From Magnetococcales bacterium (GTDB taxonomy: Bacteria; Pseudomonadota; Magnetococcia; Magnetococcales; JADGCH01): a stretch of DNA of 43,385 bases. The DNA lies in NCBI GenBank assembly GCA_015229115.1, contig JADGCH010000001.1:112547-155931 (forward strand). Direction: 5' to 3'. The notes under the pieces were generated by a model. It was not told the DNA's origin. It saw nothing but the letters and a program-made list of their open reading frames with translations, and did no database searches. Positions within the stretch are counted from its first letter, which is position 1; every line of letters begins with the position of its first letter. The position numbers were made by a program, and so were the translations under genes. This document shows, piece after piece, positions 7,701 to 14,756 of this stretch.

Positions 7701-9753
7701 TGTCATGAGCAGACGACAATACCCGATCGAACAGGGCATGGTCTGACGGGGTAGCCGATACCGGTTGCAGCTTCATGTCCAGCAGCAGAGTCTCCAGCTG
7801 CTGCTGCAACAGGGCGTGGTGGCAGGCCACCAGGACACGGCGCTGTTCCAGCCCATCGCTAACGGTTGGCCGGGCACGGCGGTTAGAGCCATGGTAGCCT
7901 ACGGTCACGTGGAAGGAGAACTGGCTGCCCTGGCCGGGGATACTCTCCACCTGGATGGCGCCCTCCATCAACTGGACGATCGATTTGCAGATCGACAGAC
8001 CCAGACCAGTACCGCCATATTGCCGTGTGATGGAGCTGTCAGCCTGGACAAAGGGTTCGAAAATGCGTGACAACATGGCCGGGTCAATACCAATACCGCT
8101 GTCACGCACCGCGCACCGCAGCAGGACCTGGTCATGATCAAGCCGGCTCGGTTGTACGGTGACCACTACAGAACCCTGATGCGTGAACTTGATGGCATTG
8201 CGGATCAGGTTGATCAGCACTTGCTCCAGGCGCGCTACATCACCATGGAGGACATCGTCAAACGCGACCGGGGCCATGAACAGCAACTCAATGCCCTGCT
8301 CGGAGGCCTGACGACTGAACAGATCACTCAACCGCTCCAGCATCTGGTGCAGATCAAAGGCAACAGGGTCCAGCGTCAGCTGTCCCGCATCCATCCTGGA
8401 GAAATCGAGGATGTTGTGGATGATGCCCATCAGGGAGTGCGAGGCATTCTTGATTTTTTCGAGGTAATCGTGCACCCGTACCGGGAGATCGACCTTCAAG
8501 CCAAGATCGGTGAAACCAATAATGGCATTCATCGGGGTACGGATTTCATGGCTCATGTTGGCGATAAAATCGCTTTTGGCGCGACTGGCCGACTCCGCCA
8601 CCGCCAGCGTCTCCTTCAGGGAGGTCATCAACTGCTTGCGTTCGGTGATATCCTGCAGAAAGGCGGTAAAACGAATCTGCCCGTTGTGGGTCACACGGGT
8701 CAGCGAGATCTGCAGCTCAATGGTGCGACCATCGGCGCGCAGGGCAGGCATCTCGATTCGGCGTTGCAGGGTTGCGGCAGGATTGTCCTGCCAACGGGCC
8801 AGCGCTTGCCGGTGTTGCTGTCGAAAGGGTTCCGGGACGATGAGATCGGCCAGATCGCGGCCAACGATGGTATCGCGTGTGTAACCAAACAGCGCCTGTG
8901 CAGCCGGATTATAATCCAGTACCCGACCCTGGGCATCGATGGTGATGATGGCATCCAGGGCGTTGTCGAGGATCGATTGATGCTGCGTTACCAGCTGGTG
9001 CAGATCGGCATGGCGCTCGATCATGTCGATGTTCTGGTAGACGCGGCACAGCAGTTCTTCGGACTGGAACGGCTTGATGAGAAAGTCGTTGGCTCCAGCC
9101 TTGATGAACTGTATCGCCAGACTTCTGTCCTCAACGGATGAAAGTCCAACCACAGCAACCGTATCACGCGAGTAATGGGTGCGGATCTTTTTGGTCAGCT
9201 GCAGGCCATCCATTTTGGGCATCTGGTAGTCGGTAATCACCAGCTGTGCCGGATGGTGCGCCAGCAAGGCCAGCGCATCCAGGCCATGGTCTGCCTCCAG
9301 TACCACGAAGTTGTAGCGGCGCAGGGCATCGGCAACCAAGCGACGGCTACTGCGTGAGTCATCGGCCACAATCACCTGGACGGTACGGTTGCGACGGATC
9401 CGATCAATGGCATGGATGACCGAATCGACCACGCCGATGTTGTCTTTGACGAAATAGTCCAGCCCGCCCTTGCGTAGGATGTGTTCATGCAAAGCCCGAT
9501 CGTAGGTACCGGTCAATACCATGACCGGGATACCCTGCGACAGGATGTCGTCGATGATGGCACCATCAGGGGCATCGGGCAGGACGATATTGGACAGGGC
9601 CAGAAAGAAAGGGGGTGGTCGACCGGCCATCATCCGCCGAGCCTCATCGGCACGATAGGCGACGACCACCTCAATCCCCAGCCTGGACTCAATGCGATCC
9701 TTGAACAGAACCGCAAGACTTTTTGAATCCTCGACGATCAGGATGGTCTGCAT
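4708..9753 (-). CDS. Giant hybrid sensor histidine kinase with two kinase cores and six receiver-like domains
   Basis: A 1681-residue soluble signalling protein with no membrane segment. Order by approximate residue: receiver 1 (1-120, phosphoacceptor Asp apparently replaced by Asn55), receiver 2 (125-245, Asp175), PAS (255-370), first HisKA (His402 in SHEIRTP) and HATPase_c (to about 620; DSGIGI, GGTGLGL), degenerate receiver 3 (638-765), receiver 4 (796-915, Asp847), HPt-like domain (about 940-1020, candidate His993), receiver 5 (1152-1270, Asp1201), a coiled-coil linker, second HisKA (His1318) and HATPase_c (to 1537), and receiver 6 (1561-1681, Asp1610). It probably runs a multi-step phosphorelay. 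It starts 29 bp after glnS ends, so it is probably in the glnS operon. Its upstream ribosome binding site is weak and sits in a palindrome. No obvious output domain or adjacent regulator is present, so the target is unknown. Confidence 0.93.
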   Translation of the reverse strand: MQTILIVEDSKSLAVLFKDRIESRLGIEVVVAYRADEARRMMAGRPPPFFLALSNIVLPDAPDGAIIDDILSQGIPVMVLTGTYDRALHEHILRKGGLDYFVKDNIGVVDSVIHAIDRIRRNRTVQVIVADDSRSSRRLVADALRRYNFVVLEADHGLDALALLAHHPAQLVITDYQMPKMDGLQLTKKIRTHYSRDTVAVVGLSSVEDRSLAIQFIKAGANDFLIKPFQSEELLCRVYQNIDMIERHADLHQLVTQHQSILDNALDAIITIDAQGRVLDYNPAAQALFGYTRDTIVGRDLADLIVPEPFRQQHRQALARWQDNPAATLQRRIEMPALRADGRTIELQISLTRVTHNGQIRFTAFLQDITERKQLMTSLKETLAVAESASRAKSDFIANMSHEIRTPMNAIIGFTDLGLKVDLPVRVHDYLEKIKNASHSLMGIIHNILDFSRMDAGQLTLDPVAFDLHQMLERLSDLFSRQASEQGIELLFMAPVAFDDVLHGDVARLEQVLINLIRNAIKFTHQGSVVVTVQPSRLDHDQVLLRCAVRDSGIGIDPAMLSRIFEPFVQADSSITRQYGGTGLGLSICKSIVQLMEGAIQVESIPGQGSQFSFHVTVGYHGSNRRARPTVSDGLEQRRVLVACHHALLQQQLETLLLDMKLQPVSATPSDHALFDRVLSSAHDNPFLAVLADWSPSGHEQHRDGIHLLGELRAAWSAEMAALPPPRLILMTPFGLDDIKAHGEQVGIDDFLDKPVSRKRLLQVLTGTAQGSPAEVDRRWDWPLALERITSDHTAGARVLLADSNPISQQVIKELLNRVGMVVEIAHDWSEAIDKMHRYPHDLILFDLRLLQQDDRHRLQTLRSHDNLRSVPMIAMTEYVAPTEAHHFRAMGIHGYLDKPIRSERLYGLLRKLISIPTPPVPVTLQLTDPETIATLAVEADIDLQSALDHLAGNRELHRRLLLRLIGDQENDSTSIRSQLRHGDPASTLRHLHVMAGLAELVGAIPLLRALQMLERALSNADPISTNSAAAVVLNRIATLLQPFQVPAITTTNDLPSSSLSTRQQPASQLGTTINTLAAHLQYHSLAFMAALTQLRTLLATNNPSYALLRTIEQHGNDYEFPEALEALGQLARLLAIECPVAPHRPVATQQATLLIVDDQNSNIDLLREILTDFHLLVATDGRQALRLAQIAPPPDLILLDIMMPVMNGYEVCRRLKQQTDTAAIPIIFVTARKEITDETEGFAAGGVDYITKPFNPEIIRRRILTHLQLKRSHEELEQQVRQRTSELEQARREAEQGRQSAEAGNRAKSHFLATMSHEIRTPMNAILGMADLLWDSSLNTDQRKFVQIFRSAGENLLGILNDVLDIAKIESGQLLLEPITFHLADEIAVVTAMIAPQARAKAVELTCTIQTGIPAVLQGDPGRLRQILLNLLSNAVKFTERGSIHLTVAAQPTTDTAILPVDFQLADSGIGIAPDRLTTIFDRFVQADSSITRRYGGTGLGLAIVKQLVERMSGSIRVESQLDRGTTFYWTIPFAVGPTTPKMPPHQQDSSTAPSERSCRILLVDDSEDNRLLIEAYLKGGPYQLQTAENGAIALERLRHDRFHLVLMDVQMPVMDGYSATRAWRQIEQERQLPLLPIIALTANAMPEDIDHSLQAGCSSHLTKPIRKKALLAAIEKYIS

Positions 9754-9765
9754 GGCGGATCCGCC
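9754..9765 (-). promoter_or_regulatory. Palindrome sequestering the ribosome binding site of the hybrid kinase
   Basis: The 12-bp perfect palindrome GGCGGATCCGCC directly abuts the kinase start codon. The only Shine-Dalgarno-like sequence on the minus strand, AGGCGG, forms its first half and would be base-paired by the second half in the mRNA. A second small inverted repeat, GCCTG-A-CAGGC, overlaps it just upstream and could form a competing hairpin. This suggests low or controlled translation of a very large protein. The structure is read by eye only. Confidence 0.35.
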
Positions 9766-9782
9766 TGTCAGGCAGGAATGGT

Positions 9783-11474
9783 TCAGTGGCTTTCCTTCCT
9801 GGTCCAGGAATCACGCAACGCCACGGTACGGTTAAATACCAGGCGATTGTCCGTGGCATCACGGTTGTCGACACAGAAAAAACCAACCCGTTCAAACTGG
9901 AACGAATCTCCCGCCTTGGCATGGGCCAGACCGGGTTCGACAGGGCAGTTGGGCAGGATAGTCAGTGACTCTGGATTCAGCATCGCCAGAAAGGCTGCGT
10001 CGCTATCGGCATCGGGGCTGGTGAGGGTGAATAACCGGTCATACAGACGCACCTCAGCCGACAGACTGTGGGATACCGACAGCCAGTGGATCACGCCGCG
10101 CACCTTGCGATTACTGGGGTTGACACCCAGGGTATCGGGGTCGTAAGTACATCGTAATTCGGTCACCAAGCCGCTGACGGCATCGGTGACGGCTTCATGA
10201 CAATGGATGATGTAACCATTGCGCAGACGTACTTCGCCACCATGAACCAACCGCTTGAAATCCTTGTTGGCCTGTCGACGGAAGTCGTCCTGTTCGATCC
10301 AGATCTCCCGTGTCATGGCCAATTGACGCACCCCCATGGTGTCATCCTGAGGATGACAGGGAGCCGATAGCCACTCGACCTGATCTTGTGGCCAGTTTTC
10401 AATCACCACTTTCAGGGGGTGCAGTACCGCCATGGCCCGTGCCGCACGATGGTCAAGATCGTCACGGACGCAATGCTCCAGCAGAGCCATTTCGACGCGA
10501 TTATCGGCTCTGGAGATACCAATGTGCTGACAAAAACGGCGCAGGGCTTCCGGGGTATAACCGCGTCGTCTCAAGCCGGCAAGGGTTGGCATGCGCGGAT
10601 CATCCCAGCCATCGACGCTGCCGGAGTTGACCAGCAGATTCAAGCGCCGTTTACTCAGCACGGTGTACTCGATCGACAGTCTGGAAAATTCGGTCTGATG
10701 GGGACGGGGATCGTTGATATCGAGCTGGTCCAGAATCCAGTCGTACAGCGGCCTGTGATCCTCAAATTCCAGCGTGCAGAGCGAATGGGTCACCCGTTCG
10801 ATGGCGTCGGCCAGACAATGGGAAAAATCGTAGGTGGGGTAAAGACACCAGTTGTCCCCGGTCTGATGGTGGGTAGCGCGCCGGATGCGGTAGAGAATCG
10901 GGTCGCGCATGTTGATGTTACCAGCAGCCATGTCGATGCGTGCGCGCAGCACACGGCTGCCATCAGCAAATTCCCCGGCACGCATGCGACGGAACAGATC
11001 AATGTTTTCTTCGACACCACGGTTGCGATAGGGACTTTCTTGGCCAGGCTGGGTCAGGGTTCCCCGTGTAGCGCGAATCTCCTCGTTATTGAGGTCGCAG
11101 ACATAAGCCTTGCCTGTGAGAATCAGCTGCTCGGCATAGTGATAGATCTGGTCAAAGTAGCTTGACGTAAAGCGGGGGGACTCCTCCAGGGGGCGTCCCA
11201 GCAGCCAGCAAACATCGTTTTCGATCGACGCCACATATTCCGGCTCCTCTTTGAGAGGATTGGTGTCATCAAACCGCAACCGGCAAATGCCACCAAACTC
11301 AGCCGCCATGCCAAAATTGAGGTGAATCGATTTGGCGTGACCGATATGGAGGTAGCCATTCGGTTCTGGTGGGAACCGGGTTACGACGGTGGCCGGGATA
11401 CGGCCAGCATGCAGATCATCGGCAATCATTTGCTGGATGAAGTGGGGCGGGGGAGTCAACGCTTCGACACTCAT
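9783..11474 (-). CDS. glnS: Glutaminyl-tRNA synthetase
   Basis: Charges tRNA-Gln with glutamine using ATP; a class I synthetase of the GlnRS/GluRS group. The protein has 563 residues, close to the E. coli length of about 554. The HIGH signature is HIGHAKS at residues 43-49, preceded by RFPPEPNGYL as in GlnRS, and the KMSKS counterpart is VLSKRRL near residue 275. The C-terminal half has the anticodon-binding beta-barrel region (DPDTLGVNPSNRKVRGVIHW). The ATG at 11474 is the natural start because the following residues match the family N-terminus. A direct GlnRS implies that tRNA-Gln need not be made by transamidation in this organism, a pattern typical of gamma- and some other proteobacteria. 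The hybrid kinase gene follows closely downstream. Confidence 0.97.
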   Translation of the reverse strand: MSVEALTPPPHFIQQMIADDLHAGRIPATVVTRFPPEPNGYLHIGHAKSIHLNFGMAAEFGGICRLRFDDTNPLKEEPEYVASIENDVCWLLGRPLEESPRFTSSYFDQIYHYAEQLILTGKAYVCDLNNEEIRATRGTLTQPGQESPYRNRGVEENIDLFRRMRAGEFADGSRVLRARIDMAAGNINMRDPILYRIRRATHHQTGDNWCLYPTYDFSHCLADAIERVTHSLCTLEFEDHRPLYDWILDQLDINDPRPHQTEFSRLSIEYTVLSKRRLNLLVNSGSVDGWDDPRMPTLAGLRRRGYTPEALRRFCQHIGISRADNRVEMALLEHCVRDDLDHRAARAMAVLHPLKVVIENWPQDQVEWLSAPCHPQDDTMGVRQLAMTREIWIEQDDFRRQANKDFKRLVHGGEVRLRNGYIIHCHEAVTDAVSGLVTELRCTYDPDTLGVNPSNRKVRGVIHWLSVSHSLSAEVRLYDRLFTLTSPDADSDAAFLAMLNPESLTILPNCPVEPGLAHAKAGDSFQFERVGFFCVDNRDATDNRLVFNRTVALRDSWTRKESH

Positions 11475-11562
11475 GGTAGGACACTCTTCAATTTATGATA
11501 CGGGCCACGACGAACAGGGCTTGACAAGATGATACGGTCACAGATAGAATCCCAGCCGGTTG

Positions 11563-11637
11563 GCCGCCTTAGCTCAGTGGTAGAGCAGCTCACTCGTAAT
11601 GAGCAGGTCTTCGGTTCAAATCCGAAAGGCGGCTCCA
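11563..11637 (+). tRNA. tRNA-Thr (anticodon CGT)
   Basis: A complete 75-nt cloverleaf. The acceptor stem GCCGCCT pairs perfectly with AGGCGGC, the D-arm is TAGCTCAGTGGTAGAGCA, the anticodon stem GCTCA/TGAGC encloses the loop CTCGTAA with anticodon CGT (reads ACG, Thr), the T-arm is CGGTTCAAATCCG, and the 3' CCA is encoded at 11635-11637. It stands alone between glnS and the convergent apaH gene, with no adjoining tRNA or recognisable terminator. Confidence 0.97.
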
Positions 11638-11679
11638 CGTTATCCAGCCATTCACATTCCGTACCCATATTGTTCCATG

Positions 11680-12495
11680 TCAGCCATCACCGCTCAGTTG
11701 GATGTAGGTCGGACAGTCGACCTGAAACAGTGGCCAGGCTGGATCGTCCAGTCTCATGGCCGTCAGCTTGCCTCCATAGACACAACCCGAATCGAGTCCA
11801 AAGCAGTGAGGCGGGCGATAAATCAGCCCTGCCATGGCCCAGTGACCAAAAATGACGCGCTCACCTGCCTGCCACGAACGGTGTTCGAACCAGGCATGGT
11901 AGGGTGTGGAAGCGTCTTCTTCCGGCAAACGGTAAGGGTTGATACCGCGGACGTTGGCATGGTTGCCTGGCCAGAGAAATTCGCCCTGTCGGCTGCACAG
12001 ACGCCCCTTGGTTAAAATGTTCAGGCTGTAACGCATGGAAGGGGTGATGGTATCGGGACGTATGAGGGCGTGCGACAGCGTGCGTGCATGGCTGTAGGCC
12101 TGATGCATGCTCCAGAGTGGTGATAGGGCCGCATGGACCATGCTCCATCCTAGGGTCTCGTCGTGATGAATGAGTGGCAGGGTCCCGATCCAGCCATGGA
12201 TCTCCTGGGCGTCGCTGGCCTCAAGCAGGTAGGCACTGTGACGCAGGAAATTGACCGGTGGCGTTGCTTCCGCCATGCCAAACAGCGCCCGCAACTCGTG
12301 GTTGCCCATCACCACGGTGACGCAATCTCCCATGGAGCGCACCAGACGAATGACTTCGAGCGGAAAGGGCCCCCGATTGATCAGGTCCCCAACCAGCCAG
12401 AGACGATCCTGCTGAGGATTGAAGGCAATATGCCGCAGCAGCGCTTCAAACTCCCGTGCGCAGCCATGGATGTCACCAATGGCATAGACAGCCAC
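11680..12495 (-). CDS. apaH: Symmetrical bis(5'-nucleosyl)-tetraphosphatase (diadenosine tetraphosphatase)
   Basis: Hydrolyses Ap4A to two ADP, controlling levels of this alarmone-like nucleotide and of Np4-capped RNA. About 271 residues, matching the family length. The metallophosphatase signatures are present in order: GDIHG at residues 7-11, GDLINRGP near 36-43, and GNHE near 64-67, followed by late histidines (MVHAALSP and IFGHWAMAGL). The GTG at 12495 is the start, since the next residues (AVYAIGDIHG) match the ApaH N-terminus, and it lies 2 bp after the CYTH gene stop. It is the last of four tightly packed minus-strand genes. Confidence 0.95.
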   Translation of the reverse strand: MAVYAIGDIHGCAREFEALLRHIAFNPQQDRLWLVGDLINRGPFPLEVIRLVRSMGDCVTVVMGNHELRALFGMAEATPPVNFLRHSAYLLEASDAQEIHGWIGTLPLIHHDETLGWSMVHAALSPLWSMHQAYSHARTLSHALIRPDTITPSMRYSLNILTKGRLCSRQGEFLWPGNHANVRGINPYRLPEEDASTPYHAWFEHRSWQAGERVIFGHWAMAGLIYRPPHCFGLDSGCVYGGKLTAMRLDDPAWPLFQVDCPTYIQLSGDG

Positions 12496-12497
12496 CG

Positions 12498-12995
12498 TCA
12501 GAGATTCCGTTCCTCAGGGGACCAGCGACCCCACGGGTGATGAACCAGACTGGCGTTGCTGTAACGCGCATCGTAGGTGATTTCACGGCCAACCCAGTCT
12601 GGCAGTGAACCGATCTCCTGCTGCTCCTGTTGTAACTCAACTTCGGCCAGAATCAATCCCTGATTATCACCAAAGAACTCATCAATTTCCCAAACCAGCG
12701 CACCGATCGGAATCGTATAACGCCTCTTTTCGATCAGGGGTGTTTCACACAGCTGTTCCAGCAGATAGTTACCGTCGTCCAGCGGGATGGTATATTCAAA
12801 TTCGGCACGGGTGAAGCTTTGTTGCTGGGCAATGCCCTTAATGGTCAGGGTGGCCCGTTCTCCCACCACCCGTACGCGTACCACCCGTTCCCGCACGGTA
12901 GAGAGAAAGCCCTGCCGAAACAGCTCTCCGGCCACACCAAGATGGCGCCAGTTGTCATTCTGCATCAAAAAACGGCGCTCTATTTCGTATTTCAA
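12498..12995 (-). CDS. CYTH domain protein (triphosphate tunnel metalloenzyme-like)
   Basis: About 165 residues, almost entirely one CYTH domain. The N-terminal signature is KYEIERRFL, a variant of the ExExK motif (EIERKFL) with Arg for the Lys. Acidic and basic strand motifs follow (RVRVVGERATLTIKG, EFEYTIPL, KRRYTI, WEIDEFFGDNQGLILAEVEL). Known members bind triphosphate and a metal, and bacterial ones hydrolyse inorganic triphosphate or related nucleotides. I place the start at TTG 12995, in the sequence TTGA that overlaps the upstream stop, with GAGGA 9 nt upstream; an alternative ATG at 13016 lacks a ribosome binding site and would overlap by 25 bp. The exact substrate is unknown. Confidence 0.88.
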   Translation of the reverse strand: MKYEIERRFLMQNDNWRHLGVAGELFRQGFLSTVRERVVRVRVVGERATLTIKGIAQQQSFTRAEFEYTIPLDDGNYLLEQLCETPLIEKRRYTIPIGALVWEIDEFFGDNQGLILAEVELQQEQQEIGSLPDWVGREITYDARYSNASLVHHPWGRWSPEERNL

Positions 12996-13741
12996 GGGAT
13001 CAGATCCTCGCTCCATCGTTCTGTCGTAGCTGCCGGAGGTATCTCGCCCTGTAACAGTGCGGCAAAGGCCAGCAGAGCCTTGCGTGCAGTACCAACCGGA
13101 TAATAAAAGGCATCCCAGTTGTCGTGGCCTTCGCCATCATGCACCGGGATGACATGGTCGAACTTCCATGCCTCACGCATCTCGACGATGGCACTGGCGG
13201 CCTTCTTTTCGATATTTTCCAGATCCTTGAGGGATAGATTGACTTTTTGACGCACAGCGCGGTGCAACAACTTGCGGCGCTGGACATCGGTGACAAAACT
13301 GGCCAGATCGACGCCACGGTCCTTGAGATAGAGAATCTCCTCACAGCTCAAGGGTGACAGAAACACCGACAACACCGGGAATTTGTCAAACAGGCCATAT
13401 TCGCGCAGTTTTGCCGGCACGAATGGATTGCCCTCGAAAAAAGGATCCCGATCGGCATCGATGATGCGTTGAACCTGGGCGATCTCCAAGGCCTGAAGGT
13501 CACCGCGCACGTCAACGACAATGTGGGCCTGATCCGGGCCAAGCGCCTCAATATCGCGACGTGACCGAAAAAAATAATCAACACCATCTTCTTCGCCCGG
13601 GCGAATAGCTCGGTCGTTATAGAGGATGATCTGCTGCAACCGACCTGCTACTTCAGGGTAAAATCGCTTCAGGGCACTGTACAGCGGTCCTTTACCAATG
13701 CAGGAAGGTCCAGCCAGCACAACAAACATTCCCACGGGCAT
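12992..13741 (-). CDS. Guanylate-kinase-like P-loop protein (divergent)
   Basis: About 249 residues, longer than the roughly 205 of ordinary GMP kinase. A Walker A loop AGPSCIGKG lies at residues 10-18. The GMP-kinase signature RxxRPGExDGVDYFF is recognisable as NDRAIRPGEEDGVDYFF, so the guanylate-kinase fold is well supported. The region where true GMP kinases have their second GMP-binding segment is replaced by DVRGDLQALE and DPFFEGNPFVPAKL, which I do not recognise. It may phosphorylate another nucleotide or small molecule. The ATG at 13741 overlaps the upstream stop by one base (TGATG); GTG at 13744 is an alternative. It is coupled to a CBS-pair gene upstream and a CYTH gene downstream. 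Confidence 0.82.
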   Translation of the reverse strand: MPVGMFVVLAGPSCIGKGPLYSALKRFYPEVAGRLQQIILYNDRAIRPGEEDGVDYFFRSRRDIEALGPDQAHIVVDVRGDLQALEIAQVQRIIDADRDPFFEGNPFVPAKLREYGLFDKFPVLSVFLSPLSCEEILYLKDRGVDLASFVTDVQRRKLLHRAVRQKVNLSLKDLENIEKKAASAIVEMREAWKFDHVIPVHDGEGHDNWDAFYYPVGTARKALLAFAALLQGEIPPAATTERWSEDLIP

Positions 13742-14193
13742 CACCTGGCCAAGGTCTGTTTAAAAAAGGACTTGTGAATATCGCCCAGGCTGATAACACC
13801 AACCAGCAGGCCACTCCGGTCGACTACGGGCATGCGACGGAATTTGTTGATGGTCATGCGTGACGCCGCCTGCAGCACCGGATCGTCTGGCGCTACCGAC
13901 AGCACTTTCTGCGTCATCACTGTTCTGACTTCCAGGGCCAGTACGCCATCGTAGGCGGTTTCCATAGCGATGAAGTCGCGAGCGCGGACCGGATCATCGA
14001 GAAAATCGGAAAAGCTAGGCAGCAGCTTGTTGAGAATATCCTTCTCCGAGATCAGACCAATCAGGTGATTGTTCTCATCCACAACAGGCAGGGCGCTGAT
14101 GTTGTTGGTACAGATAATGGCAGCGACAGAACGGATGGTGTCGTCTGCCTTGGCGGTCCGGATATGGGTTGTCATGATGTCGCTGACCAGCAT
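13741..14193 (-). CDS. CBS-domain pair protein
   Basis: A stand-alone pair of CBS domains, 150 residues. First CBS: DIMTTHIRTAKADDTI through ISALPVVDENNHLIGLISEKDIL; second: VMTQKVLSVAPDDPVL through RRMPVVDRSGLLVGVISLGDI. Such pairs bind adenosyl ligands (AMP, ATP, Ap4A or SAM) and regulate partner proteins. It has a strong ribosome binding site, AAGGAG, 9 nt before ATG 14193. It is the first gene of the four-gene set leading to ApaH, so binding an adenine nucleotide would fit its context, but the ligand is inferred. Confidence 0.9.
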   Translation of the reverse strand: MLVSDIMTTHIRTAKADDTIRSVAAIICTNNISALPVVDENNHLIGLISEKDILNKLLPSFSDFLDDPVRARDFIAMETAYDGVLALEVRTVMTQKVLSVAPDDPVLQAASRMTINKFRRMPVVDRSGLLVGVISLGDIHKSFFKQTLAR

Positions 14194-14221
14194 GGCTTGG
14201 GACTCCTTGGCTGATAATTGC

Positions 14222-14251
14222 TTGCAACTGAACCAAGTTCAGGGGACAATA
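14222..14251 (+). promoter_or_regulatory. Candidate promoter with internal palindrome upstream of the cytochrome c gene
   Basis: A possible -35 TTGCAA (14222-14227) and -10 ACAATA (14246-14251) are separated by 18 bp. The spacer contains the perfect inverted repeat CTGAAC-CAA-GTTCAG at 14228-14242, a good position for a repressor operator. Neither hexamer is a close match, so this is a tentative assignment. Confidence 0.35.
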
Positions 14252-14298
14252 AAACCCGCTGGTTAGTCGGGACGACCCAACAGGAGGACATCATAGCC

Positions 14299-14730
14299 GT
14301 GAACTGGTTCAAACCACTTAGCATTGTACTCGGAATTGTTGCGCTTTCAATGGTTGTTGCAGCCTTTTACTGGCGCCAGCACGGAGATCCCGCTACAGGG
14401 CGGTTGCTGGCCCAGAACAACTGTGGTGTCTGCCACGACCTGACCGACAAGAAAGTCAATGAGCGGGGGCCTTATCTGTGGGGCATTGTCGGCCGTCCAG
14501 CCGGTGCTGCGGTCGGGTTCCACTATAGCGATGCCTTCATCCAGCGGGTCCAGTCTCATGAACTACACTGGACCGAACAAAGCCTGGAACAACTACTCGA
14601 CGATCCAACCCGGTTCATGCCTAACATCGCCATGACCCAGCGCAAGTCACAGCATGCACTGGCCTTTGAGGGTATGCAGTTGCGCGACAACAGGCGTGAT
14701 TTAATTGCCTTTTTGAAGACTTTGCGTTGA
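14299..14730 (+). CDS. Membrane-anchored class I cytochrome c
   Basis: About 143 residues. An N-terminal hydrophobic segment (PLSIVLGIVALSMVVAAFYW) acts as membrane anchor or uncleaved signal. A single c-type heme site CGVCH follows (about residue 47), and RFMPNIAM likely supplies the axial Met, as in class I cytochromes c of the c2/c550 type. It probably carries electrons on the periplasmic face of the inner membrane. The GTG at 14299 is preceded by AGGAGG at 14282-14287 with an 11-nt spacer; a longer ORF starting at 14218 lacks a ribosome binding site and a sensible signal. It ends 26 bp from the convergent toxin gene. No partner oxidase gene is next to it. Confidence 0.9.
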   Translation: MNWFKPLSIVLGIVALSMVVAAFYWRQHGDPATGRLLAQNNCGVCHDLTDKKVNERGPYLWGIVGRPAGAAVGFHYSDAFIQRVQSHELHWTEQSLEQLLDDPTRFMPNIAMTQRKSQHALAFEGMQLRDNRRDLIAFLKTLR

Positions 14731-14756
14731 CGGGCAGGCCACCGACCATGCATGCC

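Noticed and set aside
6775-7746. 323-codon plus-strand ORF
   Set aside because: Runs antisense to the hybrid kinase; no ribosome binding site and no recognisable domain. The kinase frame shows clear motifs throughout.
8134-9141. 335-codon plus-strand ORF
   Set aside because: Also antisense to kinase coding sequence covering the first HisKA and PAS; a by-product of GC-rich codon use.
10386-11165. 259-codon plus-strand ORF
   Set aside because: Antisense to glnS, whose motifs are intact on the minus strand.
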